NCBI GenBank assembly: GCA_001603115.1
Contig: LVBG01000025.1
Location: 1-64,000 of the forward strand
DNA from: Spirochaetales bacterium Spiro_05
GTDB lineage: Bacteria > Spirochaetota > Spirochaetia > Sphaerochaetales > Sphaerochaetaceae
Length of the DNA: 64,000 bases
Direction: 5' to 3'
Shown: in pieces, positions 19,243 to 27,993 of the stretch
How the letters are laid out: every line of letters starts with the position of its first letter
How positions within the stretch are numbered: the first letter of the stretch is position 1
Notes under the pieces: model-generated
The model's database searches: none
What the model saw: the letters and a program-made list of their open reading frames with translations, nothing else
What the model was told of the DNA's origin: nothing
Position numbers and translations under genes: made by a program

Positions 19243-19270
19243 CCTTTCTTCCTGGAAACAGGAAGAAAGG
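19243..19270 (+). terminator. Strong hairpin between mreB3 and the EAL gene (terminator or attenuator/processing hairpin)
   Basis: cctttcttcctg-gaaa-caggaagaaagg: perfect 12-bp stem with GAAA tetraloop; no clean U tract follows. Confidence 0.55.
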
Positions 19271-19299
19271 CTCTCTGTTTTGTCGTGAAGGAAATACCC

Positions 19300-20745
19300 A
19301 TGATACATTTGCAACGGTACCATTTTATATTTGCAGCCTTAGGCTTCATCGGACTTGTATGCAGCCTCTTCAATGCTTGCTATCTTGCCAGTGCGTTCTT
19401 CATTGTGTTGTTTCTCTTCTCTACAAGCATATTCTTCTTGTGCTCCAACCTGTCGGAACCTTGGAACCATGCCGGCAGGGCCCTGAAAAAGTGGCTGAAG
19501 AAGTACAATGAAGATTTGGATTCCTTGTTTTGTCTCTCCATCACCATCCATGCACAAGGCGTCTTCCAGTCAAGTGTCGACCGAGAGGAGTTCGAGGAAC
19601 TCTACGAGTATGGGGCTGCTGAGCTCTCACACTACTTTGGAAGCGGCAACATCCAAAGAATCTCACACGCTGAGTTCTTGGTAATCCGCTCATATCCTTC
19701 TGCAAACCTTACGCAGGAGAAGGACAAGCATGAGTACCAGAGCATCGTATGCCAGACCATCGTGCAACGCCTCGAGTCTCGCATCGAGTCTCCCTCCCTC
19801 CCCCCTGTTGCCATAACTATAGGGTGTGCCGGTTCCGGAATCCGCTATCAGGTGGAATCTCTTGAGCAACTTGTGGATCTGGCATATTTCACCGAACAAG
19901 AAGCACAAAGAAGGCGATTGCAATGGCTGGTGGCCGACGCAGTTGTGCGTGCAAAGAAACTGGATATCGATGAGTGCAAACAAGGATTCTTATCAACAGG
20001 CTGGCAGCAAGAGTTCAATCCATTCTTTCAGCCCATCATCGAGACAAGCACAAACATGGTAGTGGGAGTGGAAAGCCTTGCTCGTTGGCAATTGGGAGGA
20101 TTTCGCATCTTGTCAGCCAGCGTATTCAAGGATATTGCCTGCGATTTGCATCACATCACCACCATCGACATCATTATTATCACCAAAACCTTGGAAGCCA
20201 TCCGGAAGATGATGCTCGAGCGCATCGTTCCCTATTCGTTCAAGATTGTGCTGAACATCAGCAATGAAAGCCTAAAAAGAGGATTTGCTGCCAGAATGGT
20301 CTTCTTGGTAGAGCAAGCGGGCATGCATCCAAAGCAGATTGAATTCGATATCAAGGACACAGCCTTGTCAAATCTTGAATCCATGCTTGCAATCAGGGAG
20401 TTGCGGGAGAAAGGCTTTTCAGTCTCCTTGGATGTTTTTACTGATACTGCATTTGACCTGCAGGCGTTTGTCCGCTCGGATTTCGACACCATCAAACTTG
20501 ACTTTTCAGCCTTTTCCCCCCAACTTCAGCAAGTCTATGCAGCATTGTATGACGCCTCAACAAAGCAGGAGATCACGGTGCTTGCAAAGGGAATTGAGAA
20601 CAAGGAGATGTTTGAAGCTGCGATCTTGCTTGGCTGCCCCTATGTGCAAGGAAACTATTTCACCTTGCCAGTGGCAGAGAGCACCTTCAAGGTCTTCATG
20701 CAGAAGTACCAGGATGGACTCGACCTCGAATCGCATCTCGGATGA
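19300..20745 (+). CDS. Membrane-anchored degenerate EAL-domain protein
   Basis: TM N-terminus; FFQPIIETSTNMVVGVESLARW, KIVLNISNESL, DTIKLDFS, YVQGNYFTLPV; DDFGTG replaced by DVFTDT and AEGVE by AKGIE. Confidence 0.8.
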   Translation: MIHLQRYHFIFAALGFIGLVCSLFNACYLASAFFIVLFLFSTSIFFLCSNLSEPWNHAGRALKKWLKKYNEDLDSLFCLSITIHAQGVFQSSVDREEFEELYEYGAAELSHYFGSGNIQRISHAEFLVIRSYPSANLTQEKDKHEYQSIVCQTIVQRLESRIESPSLPPVAITIGCAGSGIRYQVESLEQLVDLAYFTEQEAQRRRLQWLVADAVVRAKKLDIDECKQGFLSTGWQQEFNPFFQPIIETSTNMVVGVESLARWQLGGFRILSASVFKDIACDLHHITTIDIIIITKTLEAIRKMMLERIVPYSFKIVLNISNESLKRGFAARMVFLVEQAGMHPKQIEFDIKDTALSNLESMLAIRELREKGFSVSLDVFTDTAFDLQAFVRSDFDTIKLDFSAFSPQLQQVYAALYDASTKQEITVLAKGIENKEMFEAAILLGCPYVQGNYFTLPVAESTFKVFMQKYQDGLDLESHLG

Positions 20746-20918
20746 GGAAACAGTCCCGCTCCAACAGGTCCAGCGTACTCCTCATGTCAGCTTACAGAAG
20801 AAGATGGAACATCCACCTTTTTCTCAGTCCTTGTACATGAGAACATGGGTACTGCAATGAAAAGTTGAACGTGTACCGAATCTCGCAGTGCTAGGGTTTC
20901 TGGAGGAGGCGATATCTC

Positions 20919-21950
20919 GTGCTCTTCCCTGTCGATCGGAATAGCATATTCACCTTTTCCGCCGCCCTTGCACATGCTATCATTGCCCCAACCATGAAGT
21001 ATCTCGTCTTCCTCATAGCGATGGCCGCCGGAGTTCCCTTCATCGCAATCGTCTCCTCCCTCACACCCCGACTCAAACGGCTGGCGTTTGCTTTCATGGT
21101 TGTCTCATTCCTCTTCAACTCCATGGCCAGCATCAATTTTCTTTCCATGGAGTACTACCGGGGGCCCGTACGCGGCTTTGAAGTCACGTTTGCCGACCTC
21201 ATCGCCTGGGGCCTTGCCTTGGGCATGATGATACGCACCCCCCAGAAGATTGTCTGGAAACCGCGCTTCACCCTTATTCTGCTGCTCTTTTTCCTCTACA
21301 CCATCTTCAGTCTGGTCCGCGCAGGAAACTCCATCCTTGGCTGGGTTGCCATCTGGCAGTTGGTCCGCATGGGTGCTCTCTACTGGGTGACGGTCAACTT
21401 CTTCAGGACTGAGGATGTCAGCAAGCAAGCAATCCAGTCCTTGGTGGGAGCATACATAGCAAGCGGCATCATCCTTGCCCTCAACACCTTCAAACAGAAG
21501 TATCTGGATGATATCTACCGAGCCTGGGCTTTCTTTGACCACTCGAACACCATCCCATCTTTCGCTCTCATCATCCTCTGTGTCCTGCTCGTCTGGCTCC
21601 TCTACGAAAAGCAAGCATCCCTGATTCACTTCCTGCTTGCCCTCGTTGCGGCACTGGGAACCCTCTTTGCCATCTTCACCACAGGCTCTGAAACTGCAGC
21701 CACAGCCTGCGATTCGCTTGCAATCAAGACCTACAGCGATTGGTTCCTTCCCTCCAAGGAGGAGCTGTCCCTTTTGTTCACCAACCTGGCAAGAACGGGC
21801 AAGGATACCTTCCTGAAAGAGGGATATGCCTATTGGAGCTCCTCATCCTTTGACGCAGAACGCGCTTGGGCACAGGGCTTTTCCAACGGTGTACAAGGCC
21901 GGGTTGAGAAGTCCGAGCTGTTGGTTGTCAGGGCAATACGCGCCTTTTAG
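20919..21950 (+). CDS. Chimeric protein: O-antigen-ligase-like membrane N-terminus fused to DUF1566-like C-terminus
   Basis: ggaggaggc RBS, GTG start; multi-TM ligase/polymerase-like region to about 21692 (LFAIFTTGS), then ETAATACDSLAIKTYSDWFLPSKEELSLLFTN...YAYWSSSSFDAERAWAQGFSNGVQGRVEKSELLVVRAIRAF. Confidence 0.7.
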   Translation: MLFPVDRNSIFTFSAALAHAIIAPTMKYLVFLIAMAAGVPFIAIVSSLTPRLKRLAFAFMVVSFLFNSMASINFLSMEYYRGPVRGFEVTFADLIAWGLALGMMIRTPQKIVWKPRFTLILLLFFLYTIFSLVRAGNSILGWVAIWQLVRMGALYWVTVNFFRTEDVSKQAIQSLVGAYIASGIILALNTFKQKYLDDIYRAWAFFDHSNTIPSFALIILCVLLVWLLYEKQASLIHFLLALVAALGTLFAIFTTGSETAATACDSLAIKTYSDWFLPSKEELSLLFTNLARTGKDTFLKEGYAYWSSSSFDAERAWAQGFSNGVQGRVEKSELLVVRAIRAF

Positions 21951-23260
21951 GGAAACGGATACTTGATCTTGTCCTTCACACTGATGTTTTTCCCGTTTTG
22001 CACCTCAATGAGACGAATTTCCGTCTCTGCAAGAATGGTATGGGCAGAACCTGCCTTAAGGTAGACCACATCACCGCTTTTGACAGCACGCCTTGTCCCA
22101 TCGACCACTACTTGCCCGTTCCCGCTGATGAGCGTCCACACCTCATCACGCCGCTGGTGGCTGTGATAGTGCATCCTCTGCCCGGCATTGAGCACCACTT
22201 TGATCGTCAGGCTCTCCTCTCCCACATCCAGGATGCGGTAGCTGCCCCACGACTTCTCGGCAAACATGATGGGCTTGTCAAGTTGTTCAACATAGTGCTT
22301 GATGGAACTCGACTTCTCTCGTTCCGAAACCAGGATTCCCTCAGCACTCGCAGAGATGATCATATCCTTCAAACCCATTGCGAGGATGGGGATATCAAGC
22401 TCATTGACAATGAAAACATCCTCACAGCTCTCATCCATCATCCCCTCACCGACGACGGGTTCACTCATCGCTTCGGTCAGGGTGTTCCAGGTTCCGAGGT
22501 CCTTCCACGTCCCTTCGTAGCGCATCACCTTGATGGCGGATTCCTTCTCTACCACGGCGTAGTCAAAGCTGATTTTTGACAGTGTCTCGTACTTTGCGTA
22601 CAGGTCATGATAGTCGGAGAAATCGATGAGCTCGTGCGCCTTATCCAGGAGATAGCCGAGACGGAAGGCAAACACCCCCGCATTCCAGAGAGCTCCTTCA
22701 GAGAGATAGCGCTTGGCTGTCTCGACATCAGGCTTCTCCTTGAACATCGACACCTTGCTTACCAGATCCCCTGTTTCGGGGATGATGTAGCCGTACTTCT
22801 CGCTTGGATACGTAGGCTTGATGCCAAGCAGCACCAGGTTCGCACTCCCCTGTTTTGCCTGCTGACCTACCCGATCAAGCATGGAGAAGTAGGAGTCGTC
22901 CACAAAGGGGTCGACCGGGCATACCACCACCGCTTCCTCTCTGGCAACCTGCTGCACATCGCTCATGTACGCTGCTGCAAGGGCAATTGCAGGAAAGGTA
23001 TCGCGCCGACACGGTTCAACTGAAATCCCGACATCCCTGCCGATCTGGTTGTGGATTGCAGAGACCTGGGTCTTGGAGGTGGCAATGGTGATGGTTGCGT
23101 TGGCGTCCACACTTCTGATCTGGCGATGGACACGCTGGAGCATCGACTCCAAGCTGCCGTCTTCACGCTTGAAAACCTTGATGAACTGCTTGGAACGTAC
23201 TTCGTTTGACAACGGCCAGAGCCGTTTTCCCGAACCACCGGACAACAACACGATATGCAT
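21947..23260 (-). CDS. manC: Mannose-1-phosphate guanylyltransferase / mannose-6-phosphate isomerase-type protein
   Basis: MHIVLLSGGSGKRLWPLSNEVRSKQF; EKPDVETAKRYL; WNAGVFAFR; cupin C-terminus KSWGSYRILDVGEESLTIKVVLNAGQRMHYHSHQRRDEVWTLISGNG. Confidence 0.92.
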   Translation of the reverse strand: MHIVLLSGGSGKRLWPLSNEVRSKQFIKVFKREDGSLESMLQRVHRQIRSVDANATITIATSKTQVSAIHNQIGRDVGISVEPCRRDTFPAIALAAAYMSDVQQVAREEAVVVCPVDPFVDDSYFSMLDRVGQQAKQGSANLVLLGIKPTYPSEKYGYIIPETGDLVSKVSMFKEKPDVETAKRYLSEGALWNAGVFAFRLGYLLDKAHELIDFSDYHDLYAKYETLSKISFDYAVVEKESAIKVMRYEGTWKDLGTWNTLTEAMSEPVVGEGMMDESCEDVFIVNELDIPILAMGLKDMIISASAEGILVSEREKSSSIKHYVEQLDKPIMFAEKSWGSYRILDVGEESLTIKVVLNAGQRMHYHSHQRRDEVWTLISGNGQVVVDGTRRAVKSGDVVYLKAGSAHTILAETEIRLIEVQNGKNISVKDKIKYPFP

Positions 23261-23414
23261 ATGCCACTCCTTACCCTCATGATAGGCCATAGGAGGCATG
23301 GCGCAAAGCCATAATCTTCAGATTGTGCGCAAATCCGGGGCCATCATGGCATGACAACACCCTCCCCTGCATTCGGTTGCAGGAGAGGATGCACCGCAAG
23401 CTGTGTCAGCATGC

Positions 23415-24056
23415 TTACTTGTAGGATCCGGTCAGCGTAAACGTACCGTTGGGCAGGATGTAGGAGAGGCCCATCTTCTCATAATCGAAAACAGCCCAGG
23501 TGAAGATGCCCCCGACCTTGCCGTTTGCATGGACTTTCAATCCAGGCGCATCCTTAAGGACCCAGTTCATGGCAATCTCTGCTCCAAGCAACGAGCCGTC
23601 GATCGTCCCGTTCGCCTGCAGCGTTGCCACCACCTGCATCTGCTGATCTACAATCTGGATGACGCTGTGATTGGAGCCTGAAAGCTCAGCAGTCTGTGGG
23701 TCGAGGTTGTAGTTGGTGACGTTGTTCATGACAACAAACTTGCCGTCAAGCAGATCCCAATCCGACTCGATGACCCCACCGAATGACTCGTACGGGAAAC
23801 TGTACAGTGTCTCTTCGACGGTCTTGTAGTGGTTGCTGTTGCCCTTGCGCTCAGTCACTACACTCTGATAGTCCTGATAGAGGTTCACCACTGCGGTGAA
23901 GGAGGTGGGCTTGTTTTGTTTTGCAGCTCTGGAAGAGAGCTCCTCGGTCTGTACCGCACTGCGGGAGAATGCCGATTCAGTCAAGCTCATATCACAACTG
24001 GCAAAGAGAACCATCATCAGAGCCAGGACGCCTAAGACACGCACTACATGTTTCAT
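23415..24056 (-). CDS. Putative lipoprotein of unknown function
   Basis: MKHVVRVLGVLALMMVLFASCDMS: lipoprotein-type signal with Cys. Confidence 0.7.
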   Translation of the reverse strand: MKHVVRVLGVLALMMVLFASCDMSLTESAFSRSAVQTEELSSRAAKQNKPTSFTAVVNLYQDYQSVVTERKGNSNHYKTVEETLYSFPYESFGGVIESDWDLLDGKFVVMNNVTNYNLDPQTAELSGSNHSVIQIVDQQMQVVATLQANGTIDGSLLGAEIAMNWVLKDAPGLKVHANGKVGGIFTWAVFDYEKMGLSYILPNGTFTLTGSYK

Positions 24057-24349
24057 ACGAATTTCCTTATCCTTATGGTTTTGGTATCCTGCATATTCTT
24101 GCTTGCCCCACCCCCCATTTGTCAACAAAAAACATGCAAAAAGAAAACATGAAAAACACTACTCCGGGGAATGGGATTCCACTTGCACTTCTTCCAAACT
24201 TTTTACGTACATTTTTTCACGATAAATCCTTCGGATAACCTGTGCTGCTAATGACAAATACACCACCTTGCGGTATAAGTACGTAGCGGGAAACGTGACA
24301 GAGTCTCGTCACTTCAACCCTACCTTGCACTTAGTTCGGAGAGGAATGC

Positions 24350-25510
24350 ATGCCCTATTCTAAAATCAGGAAACGCTATCTCTTGCTTCTTCTCCTCCTG
24401 ACGGTGGGCTTTGCTGTCTCTGTACCCACCTACTTCACCTATCGCCGTACCAAGGCAATCCTCCTTGAAGAAATCCAGTCAAATGCACTCAACAGCGCCC
24501 ATGCAATCGCCACGTTCCTCTCAGCGGACATCGAACGGTACCGTCCACTCTCGGAAGCAACCACGCTCATTGAGGGAAGTGAACTCCATCAGACCTACCT
24601 TGGCTACAACAGCCTGATGCGAACGATCAAGGAGAAAAGCGACGCCACCTTCATCTACACTAGCAAGTATCTGGACGACCAGGCCAGCGCCTTCATCCTT
24701 GATGGGGAAAAGAGCGGTACCGTACTCTTCTCCCCCTTCGGCAGCCATGATGGTATGGATGAGGAGGAACTGCACACCTTCCTGACAGGGGAAAGTACCG
24801 TCAGCAACCTGAAAGAAGATCCTGAATGGGGAACCTACCTCTCCGCGTACGCCGCCATCATCGACAGTCGTGACCGTAGTGTTGTCGGTCTGGTAGGAGT
24901 CGACTATTCTGAGGATCACTTCGACCAACTGACCTCTCGCTTTGCACTGCTGCTCAACTTCAGTTTCGCCATTTTTACCTTAGTGACAGCCTTAGCGCTG
25001 TATGCTGCAATTCTGACGATCCAAGACCACTCCGGCTTGGATGAACTGACAGGTCTGGGCAATAAGCGCGCATTCAACCGTACACTGCATCTGATCATTG
25101 CAGAGGCGAAGAAGCGCAATCAGCCTTTCGTGCTCTGTATGCTTGATATCGACTGTTTCAAATCCATCAATGACTCCTATGGACACCCAGTCGGAGACTT
25201 GGTTTTGCAAAGCATGGGAAAGGCCTTGTTGGACCTCACCCAAAGAAACCGCAGTTGTTTTCGCATCGGTGGTGATGAGTTTGCCCTTATTCTCCCCTCC
25301 TCAAGCCGGTTGCAGGCAGTACAAGCCAAGCAGGAGTTGTGCAACCACTTCAAGCATCTGGACATTCCTTCCTTACAAGATCGCAAGGTAACGGTGAGCA
25401 TCGGAATAGGTGAGTGGGTTACCGGCATCACCGCAGAGACGCTGGTAAGCTATGCCGACAAAGATCTGTATGAGCAGAAGCGCAAGAAGGCCTGTCCCAC
25501 CACCCCATGA
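24350..25510 (+). CDS. Membrane-anchored diguanylate cyclase (GGDEF) with periplasmic sensor
   Basis: TM, periplasmic region, TM, then GLGNKRAFN...LDIDCFKSINDSYGHPVGD...FRIGGDEFALIL. Confidence 0.92.
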   Translation: MPYSKIRKRYLLLLLLLTVGFAVSVPTYFTYRRTKAILLEEIQSNALNSAHAIATFLSADIERYRPLSEATTLIEGSELHQTYLGYNSLMRTIKEKSDATFIYTSKYLDDQASAFILDGEKSGTVLFSPFGSHDGMDEEELHTFLTGESTVSNLKEDPEWGTYLSAYAAIIDSRDRSVVGLVGVDYSEDHFDQLTSRFALLLNFSFAIFTLVTALALYAAILTIQDHSGLDELTGLGNKRAFNRTLHLIIAEAKKRNQPFVLCMLDIDCFKSINDSYGHPVGDLVLQSMGKALLDLTQRNRSCFRIGGDEFALILPSSSRLQAVQAKQELCNHFKHLDIPSLQDRKVTVSIGIGEWVTGITAETLVSYADKDLYEQKRKKACPTTP

Positions 25511-25679
25511 TGGGGTATTTCCCAACCATGGGAATATTCCCACCTTCTCTGGAATCAAGTTCTTGAGAATCTTTGCATTTGTAGGGTATTTTTGTTCATA
25601 TCCAATACTTGGCAACATTCCTGCATAGCAAAAGGAGATGAGTATTCATCATGCAATCTCTTTCATACAGGAACTCAGT

Positions 25680-26255
25680 ATGCACATCACATCAAAGAAA
25701 CTTGTCCTGCTCGCCCTTGTGTGCCTCGCACTCTCACCCCTCTCAGCTGCGGTTGCTTGGCAACCGTACCTTGCCTTCGGCTCCGGTGATACCAAAATAG
25801 AAGGAAAGGACGCCCCGTATCTCGAACTTGCCCTCGGAACACCCGTTGGATCGAGAATCAATGCAGAAGCCTTTGTGGCAGCCCAGCCTCTTTCCGGCTT
25901 TCCGTATGCACCCTTCGATGAGAGTGTCACCGATTCAGTGCATGCACTGGCCGTCCAGACTGGCTTCAGGGTCTCTGTCACCCTCTTTGACAATGCAACC
26001 TTCAACCCCATGATGCAGGTATCGGCAGGCCACCTCGCCGTGGCTTCACAAGAGACAGAGGATACCGCCCCGAATATCAACACCTACTTCTCCAGCAGCA
26101 TTGCCAGCGGGTTTGAGCTGAACTTTTTCGACTCGTTCCAGATCATCCTGCTCAGCGGCTACCGCTACAACCCGCATGAAGCTGTTGTCGGCTTGAAAAA
26201 GGATGCACTCTCCTCGCGCTACAGCAGCGTCAGCTTTAGGGCAACGCTCAACTAG
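25680..26255 (+). CDS. Small secreted, beta-barrel-like hypothetical protein
   Basis: Signal peptide KKLVLLALVCLALSPLSAAVA; alternating strand-like pattern ending SSVSFRATLN. Confidence 0.55.
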   Translation: MHITSKKLVLLALVCLALSPLSAAVAWQPYLAFGSGDTKIEGKDAPYLELALGTPVGSRINAEAFVAAQPLSGFPYAPFDESVTDSVHALAVQTGFRVSVTLFDNATFNPMMQVSAGHLAVASQETEDTAPNINTYFSSSIASGFELNFFDSFQIILLSGYRYNPHEAVVGLKKDALSSRYSSVSFRATLN

Positions 26256-27001
26256 TTGGCAGGGTGCAGATGCACCGGCAGTCCACTCTTTTCGCTCTTC
26301 GGATCCATCAATCTTGTCTCTGAGCCGACGAGCGAGTATCCTTTTCCTCCCTTCACGGCCCCAATGAAGGCTTGGAGGGAAGAAAGAGGATAGGAGAAAT
26401 CCATCCCATAGGATGTGTTGCTTATCTTGTCAGCATCATGCAGGTCGCTCCCACCGGTCATAGACAAACCATACCGTTTAGCATAGGCAAAGGCCTTCCG
26501 GTCGAATTCCTCGTCGTTTTCTGCATTGACAACCTCAACAGCATGTACCACCGCGGGGTGGAGATGAATCGCCGAAAGGTAGTACCGCTCACGGAACGGG
26601 TGAGCCTGGACCATCAGGCCACCGGCTTCATTCACCTCAGAAAAGAGGGTTTGGTGGTCGTATTTGATCACCTGCGGGTGGGAAAGCAGCCACGCCTTGT
26701 CAAGCCCATAGATGAGGTACTCATCCCCACTGAAGTTGATCTCCCAGCCAAAAAAGACTGACAAACCGAACTTTTTTCCCTCTTGTTCTGCAGTCTCGAA
26801 ACCAAGACAGAACCTCTGGACCCACTCCTTCCAGGGAAGGCGACGGTCTACGGCAGTATTGCCGTGATAGAAGTGGTCGGTGATGATGATGCCCGCATAG
26901 CCTGCATGGTGGTAGGCATGCACCAACTCAACAGCGCTGCTTACCGAGCAGGCGCTTGCCTCCTTTGTATGCAGATGAGTCTCATAACGATATATGTTCA
27001 T
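26252..27001 (-). CDS. PHP-domain phosphoesterase
   Basis: YETHLHTKEASACSVSSAVELVHAYHHAGYAGIIITDH; LMVQAHPFRE; SMTGGSDLHD. Confidence 0.88.
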   Translation of the reverse strand: MNIYRYETHLHTKEASACSVSSAVELVHAYHHAGYAGIIITDHFYHGNTAVDRRLPWKEWVQRFCLGFETAEQEGKKFGLSVFFGWEINFSGDEYLIYGLDKAWLLSHPQVIKYDHQTLFSEVNEAGGLMVQAHPFRERYYLSAIHLHPAVVHAVEVVNAENDEEFDRKAFAYAKRYGLSMTGGSDLHDADKISNTSYGMDFSYPLSSLQAFIGAVKGGKGYSLVGSETRLMDPKSEKSGLPVHLHPAN

Positions 27002-27022
27002 GAGTCGAGTATATCCCTTGGC

Positions 27023-27364
27023 CTAGATTTCTCCTACCGTCTTCTTGCGTTTTCGCACTTTCTTGACCGGAATGGGGGTGAGCAACTCCAGAATCTGGAC
27101 CACATAGTTGCATAGCTCCCGGTCCTCCGCATCCAGGATGTAGTGTTCGCGTGCCCCCTGATAGGGAAAGCCCTTCTCGGCCTCAGCAAGCAGGCCGGTT
27201 AGTTCGGGAAGTATCTTTACGTAGACAGTGTTGTCACAAACAAGGAGAATCGGCTTGTTGTTCGCATACACCATGTACTCGCCGAACATCTTTCGATACC
27301 GAACCTGATAGGTTTCATCAATCTGACTGCACACAAACTCAATGAACTCAACGGTGGTTGCCAT
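27023..27364 (-). CDS. TfoX N-terminal domain protein
   Basis: YQVRYRKMFGEYMVYANNKPILLVCDNTVYVK. Confidence 0.85.
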   Translation of the reverse strand: MATTVEFIEFVCSQIDETYQVRYRKMFGEYMVYANNKPILLVCDNTVYVKILPELTGLLAEAEKGFPYQGAREHYILDAEDRELCNYVVQILELLTPIPVKKVRKRKKTVGEI

Positions 27365-27373
27365 CCCTTCCTC

Positions 27374-27817
27374 CTAGCCGAGCCGCTTGTACAGGAACCG
27401 TGCATCCGTATGCACCGAGAACCCTGCATGCTGATAAAACCCGAAGGCCGGGGTATCGGCAAGCGTGGAAAGTATGATTGCCTGCACCCCTTCAATCTTC
27501 AACTCTTTGCCCACCAGATCAAGGAACTGCTTGCCCATTCCCTTTCCCTGCCATGCCTTGGCAATGCAGAACTCACGGATATCATACTCGGTGCCCGAGT
27601 ACCAGTGGAAAAGCCGTCCCATGCAAAGTCCAATGAGCATATCCTCTGCATATAAAACAAAGCAGAGAGAACGGCTGCCATCCATCAGATCCCCAAAATA
27701 CAGATCCAACTGCTCATCCGTCCACCTGTCGAGCCAAGGCTCCTCTTTGAAAACCTCAACAAAGAGATGCTTGGCTTTGGAGAGATCTGCAACTACCAAT
27801 CTTCTTATCCCAACCAT
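27374..27817 (-). CDS. GNAT family N-acetyltransferase
   Basis: EFCIAKAWQGKGMGKQFLDLV...AIILSTLADTPAFGFYQHAGF; start uncertain (27817 or 27832). Confidence 0.85.
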   Translation of the reverse strand: MVGIRRLVVADLSKAKHLFVEVFKEEPWLDRWTDEQLDLYFGDLMDGSRSLCFVLYAEDMLIGLCMGRLFHWYSGTEYDIREFCIAKAWQGKGMGKQFLDLVGKELKIEGVQAIILSTLADTPAFGFYQHAGFSVHTDARFLYKRLG

Positions 27818-27993
27818 TGCTTGTTCTTCCATGGCTGAGAGTGTGCATCGTTTTCTCATCGAGTACAAGCCTGATCAGAATGAGCGGACAAGATGTACAT
27901 GGACTTCCGAAGTTTCCCCTTCCCCCAAGTACGTTGCCTTGCATCGAGGGTCTGCTTGGTTTACAACCTATTGCAGAGTTCCAACGCATCTTC

